Part shown: in pieces, positions 61,145-64,000 of the stretch
Layout of the letters: each line of letters opens with the position of its first letter
Position numbering within the stretch: position 1 is the stretch's first letter
Source: Pterois miles
Taxonomy: Eukaryota; Chordata; Actinopteri; Perciformes; Scorpaenidae
Direction: 5' to 3'
Assembly: GCA_947000775.1 (NCBI GenBank)
Contig: CAMQGK010000341.1
Coordinates: 9,636,501 to 9,700,500, forward strand
DNA length: 64,000 bases
Position numbers and translations under genes: made by a program
The notes under the pieces: model-generated
What the model saw: the letters and a program-made list of their open reading frames with translations, nothing else
Databases searched by the model: none
What the model was told of the DNA's origin: nothing

Positions 61145-61572
61145 ACTGTATCTGTTGACTCGTGTCTCCTCCTTGTGTCTTTTCCTCCAGAGAATAGGGA
61201 ACATATGCTGGAACCCTCCAACAACAGGCTCACAGAAGTTTTAGAAGAGGCAAACAAACTTTTTAAAGATGGTAGGTGGGATACAACCACAGAAATGTTG
61301 GATATGGGCTGCAATTCGTTTTATTTTTCATTTCAAAACGTATTTGTGGATAAACGTCAGGCACAAAACATGTACGTCAACAAACATTTAAGCACGTAAA
61401 TAATGTCAGGGATCTCAATCAACTAAAATTGTGATTAATCACATGATTGTCATCATAGTCATGATTAATCACAAATTTATCTCATTTTTATCTGTTCAAA
61501 ATGCACCTTAAAGGGAGATTTCTTAAGTATTTAATACTCAGCATGGGAGTGGGCAGTTATGATTTCTTTATG

Positions 61573-61643
<71 letters not shown>

Positions 61644-63889
61644 TTATTATTGGAAATCAGTTAACAACACAAAACAATGACAGATATTTCCCAGAAACCC
61701 TCACAGGTACTGCATTTAGCATAACAAATATATTCCGTCCTGAGGTTTTCTGTTTTCATATCATGCCAGTATCTTCACTCTAACTTCATTGAAATTGAGC
61801 TCACAACAACCTAAAAATTGCAATTTGCATTAAAGAATTAGTGCCATTAAAACGAATCTGCCTTAATGCGTTATTATCGTGTTGAATTTGACAGCCGTAA
61901 ATTAAACAAAAACATAAATTCAACAAGAAAACAATCAACGTAGTAATATCAGCAAGGACATACTGTATACATAAAAGCTCTCCCTTAAATCCATCCCCAA
62001 CCACACACACATAAATGAAAATAATGAACGTGAAAATATTGCTGAACATAATAATAGAATAACATTATCTCAAAATACTGAGTCTATTCATAAACTGAAA
62101 ACTAAGGCAAATACAATCACAAACAAGTAGATTTAAGATAAACATGCAATGAAGTCTTGGACAGAAGTAATCTGAGTAAAGTGGACAAATTATTCTAGTC
62201 TGATGGTGCTTTACACGTGTCCCAACTTCTTTAAGAAACCTAGGCATGTTAAAAAGGGTTGTTGAATCATCATTGAAATTAATAGCCATACTCAGCAGAT
62301 GAATGATTACTGGACTGAATGATTAATGATAATCCAGTGACTATGTCTGTTGCATGAGTAGACTGTAGGTCTGTGCATTCAGTGAAGTGTGGAGGCTAGC
62401 CTCATTGCTGCACTATACAACAAATACTTTATCAGAGCAAAGTCTGAATAATTGTGTCTGTGTTGAAATAAATATAAATATAATGCAAATAAAGGTTGCA
62501 AGTTCTCCCTGTGCCTGATCCTGATTCACACATAGTGTGATGTTATATTTTCAGTATCCAGAGTAACAATGCATACCTGAATCATTGTGCAGCTACACTT
62601 TGGTCAGTTAGCTTTCACTGTGATCCCCGGCAGTCCGGAAGGCGAGAGAAGCAGCTCTGGATGCCCAGCTCCTCGTCGTGGCCACAGATTTGGGAAAGGA
62701 GAAAGCCAGCCAGCTGTTCGCCGAGGGCACTGCTTTCGATCCCACTGCTTTTGCCGAGCACCTTGTGAGTGAGTTTATTGTTTATGCACCTGATAACTGC
62801 ATACATAAAGTGTTGGTTGTTAAGCACATACAAAAATGTGCCAGCTTTCACCTTTTACAGTATTTCATACATCAGTTTCAATAAATCCCAAGAGATATTT
62901 GCTGCTGTTCTTGAAAAGTCTCACTTAAAAATGTCCTGTCCTGTTTTGGACAAAGACAGGACTCTTGCAGCTTTCATTTTAACACAACACAGTTGATACA
63001 AACTGATCTACTGTACAAGACAGAGAAGGAAACATAGGACATAGAAAGCAACATGATTAACTTCTAACAATAAACAATGTAGAACATCTGAATATGTTTG
63101 TAATGAAAGTACCAAGGCAGTATACATTGCAGTGGCAATCTCTCTTCTTCTCTGGCAGCTGTCCTTCATGGGTCTCAACCGGCTAGAGGACGGGGAGGAT
63201 GAGCAGCACAACGGAGGTGCAGTTGATGGGTACCTGCCTCAGGATGCTTGGCACCGAGTAGCCCGGAGAGCAGAGTGTTGTTTCAGGGCAGCACCCACCT
63301 TCCACTACATGTGAGTGCCTCAGTGTGTTATGAGTCAGCTGTGACTTCAGTCCCAGAGCGTTCTTACAACCTTAACTAATGTGTTGTCACTAGTAAGAAA
63401 AATAACAGCTTCAATCCCTGAGGAGCTATTTAAGCATCTTATCATTAGTGATGGTTGCAAACAGTTATAGTTCCCTAAAACAATATACACTGATCAGCTG
63501 TAACATTAACAACATTATGACCACTGACAGGTGAAGTGAATAATATTTTCGTTACAATGGCACCTGGCAGTGGGTAGAATATATTAGGCAGTAAGTGAAC
63601 ATTTTGTCCTTAAAGTTAATGTGTTGGAAGCAGAAAAAATGGCCAAGCGTAAGGATGTGAGTGACTTTGACAAGGGCAAGTGCCTAAGTTTAAACATGTT
63701 TAATATTACTATTAATTATTGCATTGTCCCTGTACTGTCCCTCAGCACTATTTTTCTGTCTTTTTCATTCCTGTGATTCTGTTCATAAGGATGGGTTCGT
63801 TCCACGCAGAACCGCCTCCTCCGAAGCAAAAGATAGAAAGGCAAAGGAAAGCACCTAGCAAGGAAGCCAAAAGGATAATGCCTACTCAG
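60891..63889 (+). CDS. nsmce4a: NSE4A, kleisin subunit of the SMC5/6 complex (5' part; gene continues past the window)
   Basis: Nuclear protein that bridges the SMC5 and SMC6 heads and binds NSE1/NSE3, needed for homologous-recombination repair. Five coding exons visible: 60891-61089, 61191-61271, 62634-62764, 63159-63310, 63790-63889, about 221 residues in phase; human NSMCE4A has ~385. The N-terminus is acidic and Gly-rich (DGDDGDYDFGRVDLGDDDH). Conserved blocks follow: IRSKYRDLINSVQQNREHML, LTEVLEEANKLFKD, VRKAREAALDAQLLVVATDL and GKEKASQL, then SFMGLNRLED and, after a variable stretch, FHYMMGSFHAEPPPPKQKI ending at IMPTQ before a donor at 63890. The start MRRAGGGGDE is the first ATG after the presumed acceptor at 60862. 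Intron 1 is only 101 bp and contains (TTG)11. Confidence 0.95.
61108..61140 (+). repeat. (TTG)11 microsatellite in nsmce4a intron 1
   Basis: Eleven TTG units starting 18 bp after the donor at 61090 in a 101-bp intron. Confidence 0.9.
61404..61899. mobile_element. Copy of the TAGGGCTGTC MITE family, with (AT)n(GT)n inside
   Basis: It shares with the 34908 copy: ATGATTAATCACAAATTT, AGGGAGATTTCTTAAGTATT, AACAACACAAAACAATGACA and CCAGAAACCCTCACAGGTAC. The right end is GAATTTGACAGCCGTAA, slightly decayed. An (AT)n tract followed by (GT)n fills 61577-61643. It lies in nsmce4a intron 2; the rest of that intron (61900-62633) shows nothing recognisable. Confidence 0.7.
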
Positions 63890-64000
63890 GTACCTAAACC
63901 GAAACTTTCAAGGCTTCAGTTATCCACATGCATGTGCAGTTACAAGTGTGAGTAAAGTATCAGATAAGAAAGAATCTAAGATACCCTTAAATATAAATGT
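63890..64000 (+). other. nsmce4a: Start of the next nsmce4a intron, cut by the window
   Basis: Follows the donor GTACCT at 63890. No coding exon is visible before the right edge. Confidence 0.7.

Noticed and set aside
1..64000. CRISPR arrays, phage, operons or bacterial mobile elements
   Set aside because: None seen; the window is intron-rich vertebrate DNA, and its repeats are microsatellites or transposon copies.

Overview
The window is vertebrate nuclear DNA, almost certainly from a percomorph-type teleost. Genes are split by GT-AG introns, the proteins have recognisable one-to-one vertebrate counterparts, and introns and intergenic DNA carry tRNA-derived SINEs, a LINE fragment, a Tc1 relic and several hAT-type MITEs of the kind common in ray-finned fish. 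I assigned genes by reading conserved protein motifs and joining exons at splice sites with phases that agree. No database was searched, and family names rest on recalled family sequences.

Layout, left to right. (1) 1-4958, minus: 5' part of a conventional calpain of CAPN2/CAPN8 type, cut by the window edge in its penta-EF-hand region. (2) 13479-21979, plus: a complete second conventional calpain of CAPN1/CAPN11 type, probably with a non-coding first exon at about 9.4-9.67 kb. The two calpains are head to head and share nearly all exon lengths. (3) 23259-24526, minus: mrpl14, tail to tail with the second calpain and head to head with the next gene. (4) 32985-46195, plus: tmem63b, a mechanosensitive or osmosensitive cation channel, with a 7.5-kb first intron, a 42-bp in-frame cassette exon and a 2.9-kb 3' UTR. 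(5) 50028-51981, plus: slc39a9 (ZIP9 zinc transporter), seven coding exons. (6) 55683-57353, minus: intronless ccdc177. (7) 60891 to beyond the right edge, plus: nsmce4a, the kleisin of the SMC5/6 complex, five coding exons visible.

The genes do not form a single pathway. In human, MRPL14-TMEM63B-CAPN11 lie together on 6p21, SLC39A9 and CCDC177 on 14q24, and NSMCE4A on 10q26, so the window joins at least two ancestral synteny blocks near 49.1-50.0 kb.

I did not find a new multi-gene system. The more interesting observations are the conserved alternative-splicing and putative RNA-editing positions in tmem63b, an orphan RFX/ETS promoter-like island with a short ORF at 58.6 kb, a tRNA-Lys 3' half with its own terminator beside a truncated SINE head, a GC-AG intron in slc39a9, a predicted pseudoknot in tmem63b intron 1, and nested MITEs with intact 8-bp target duplications.
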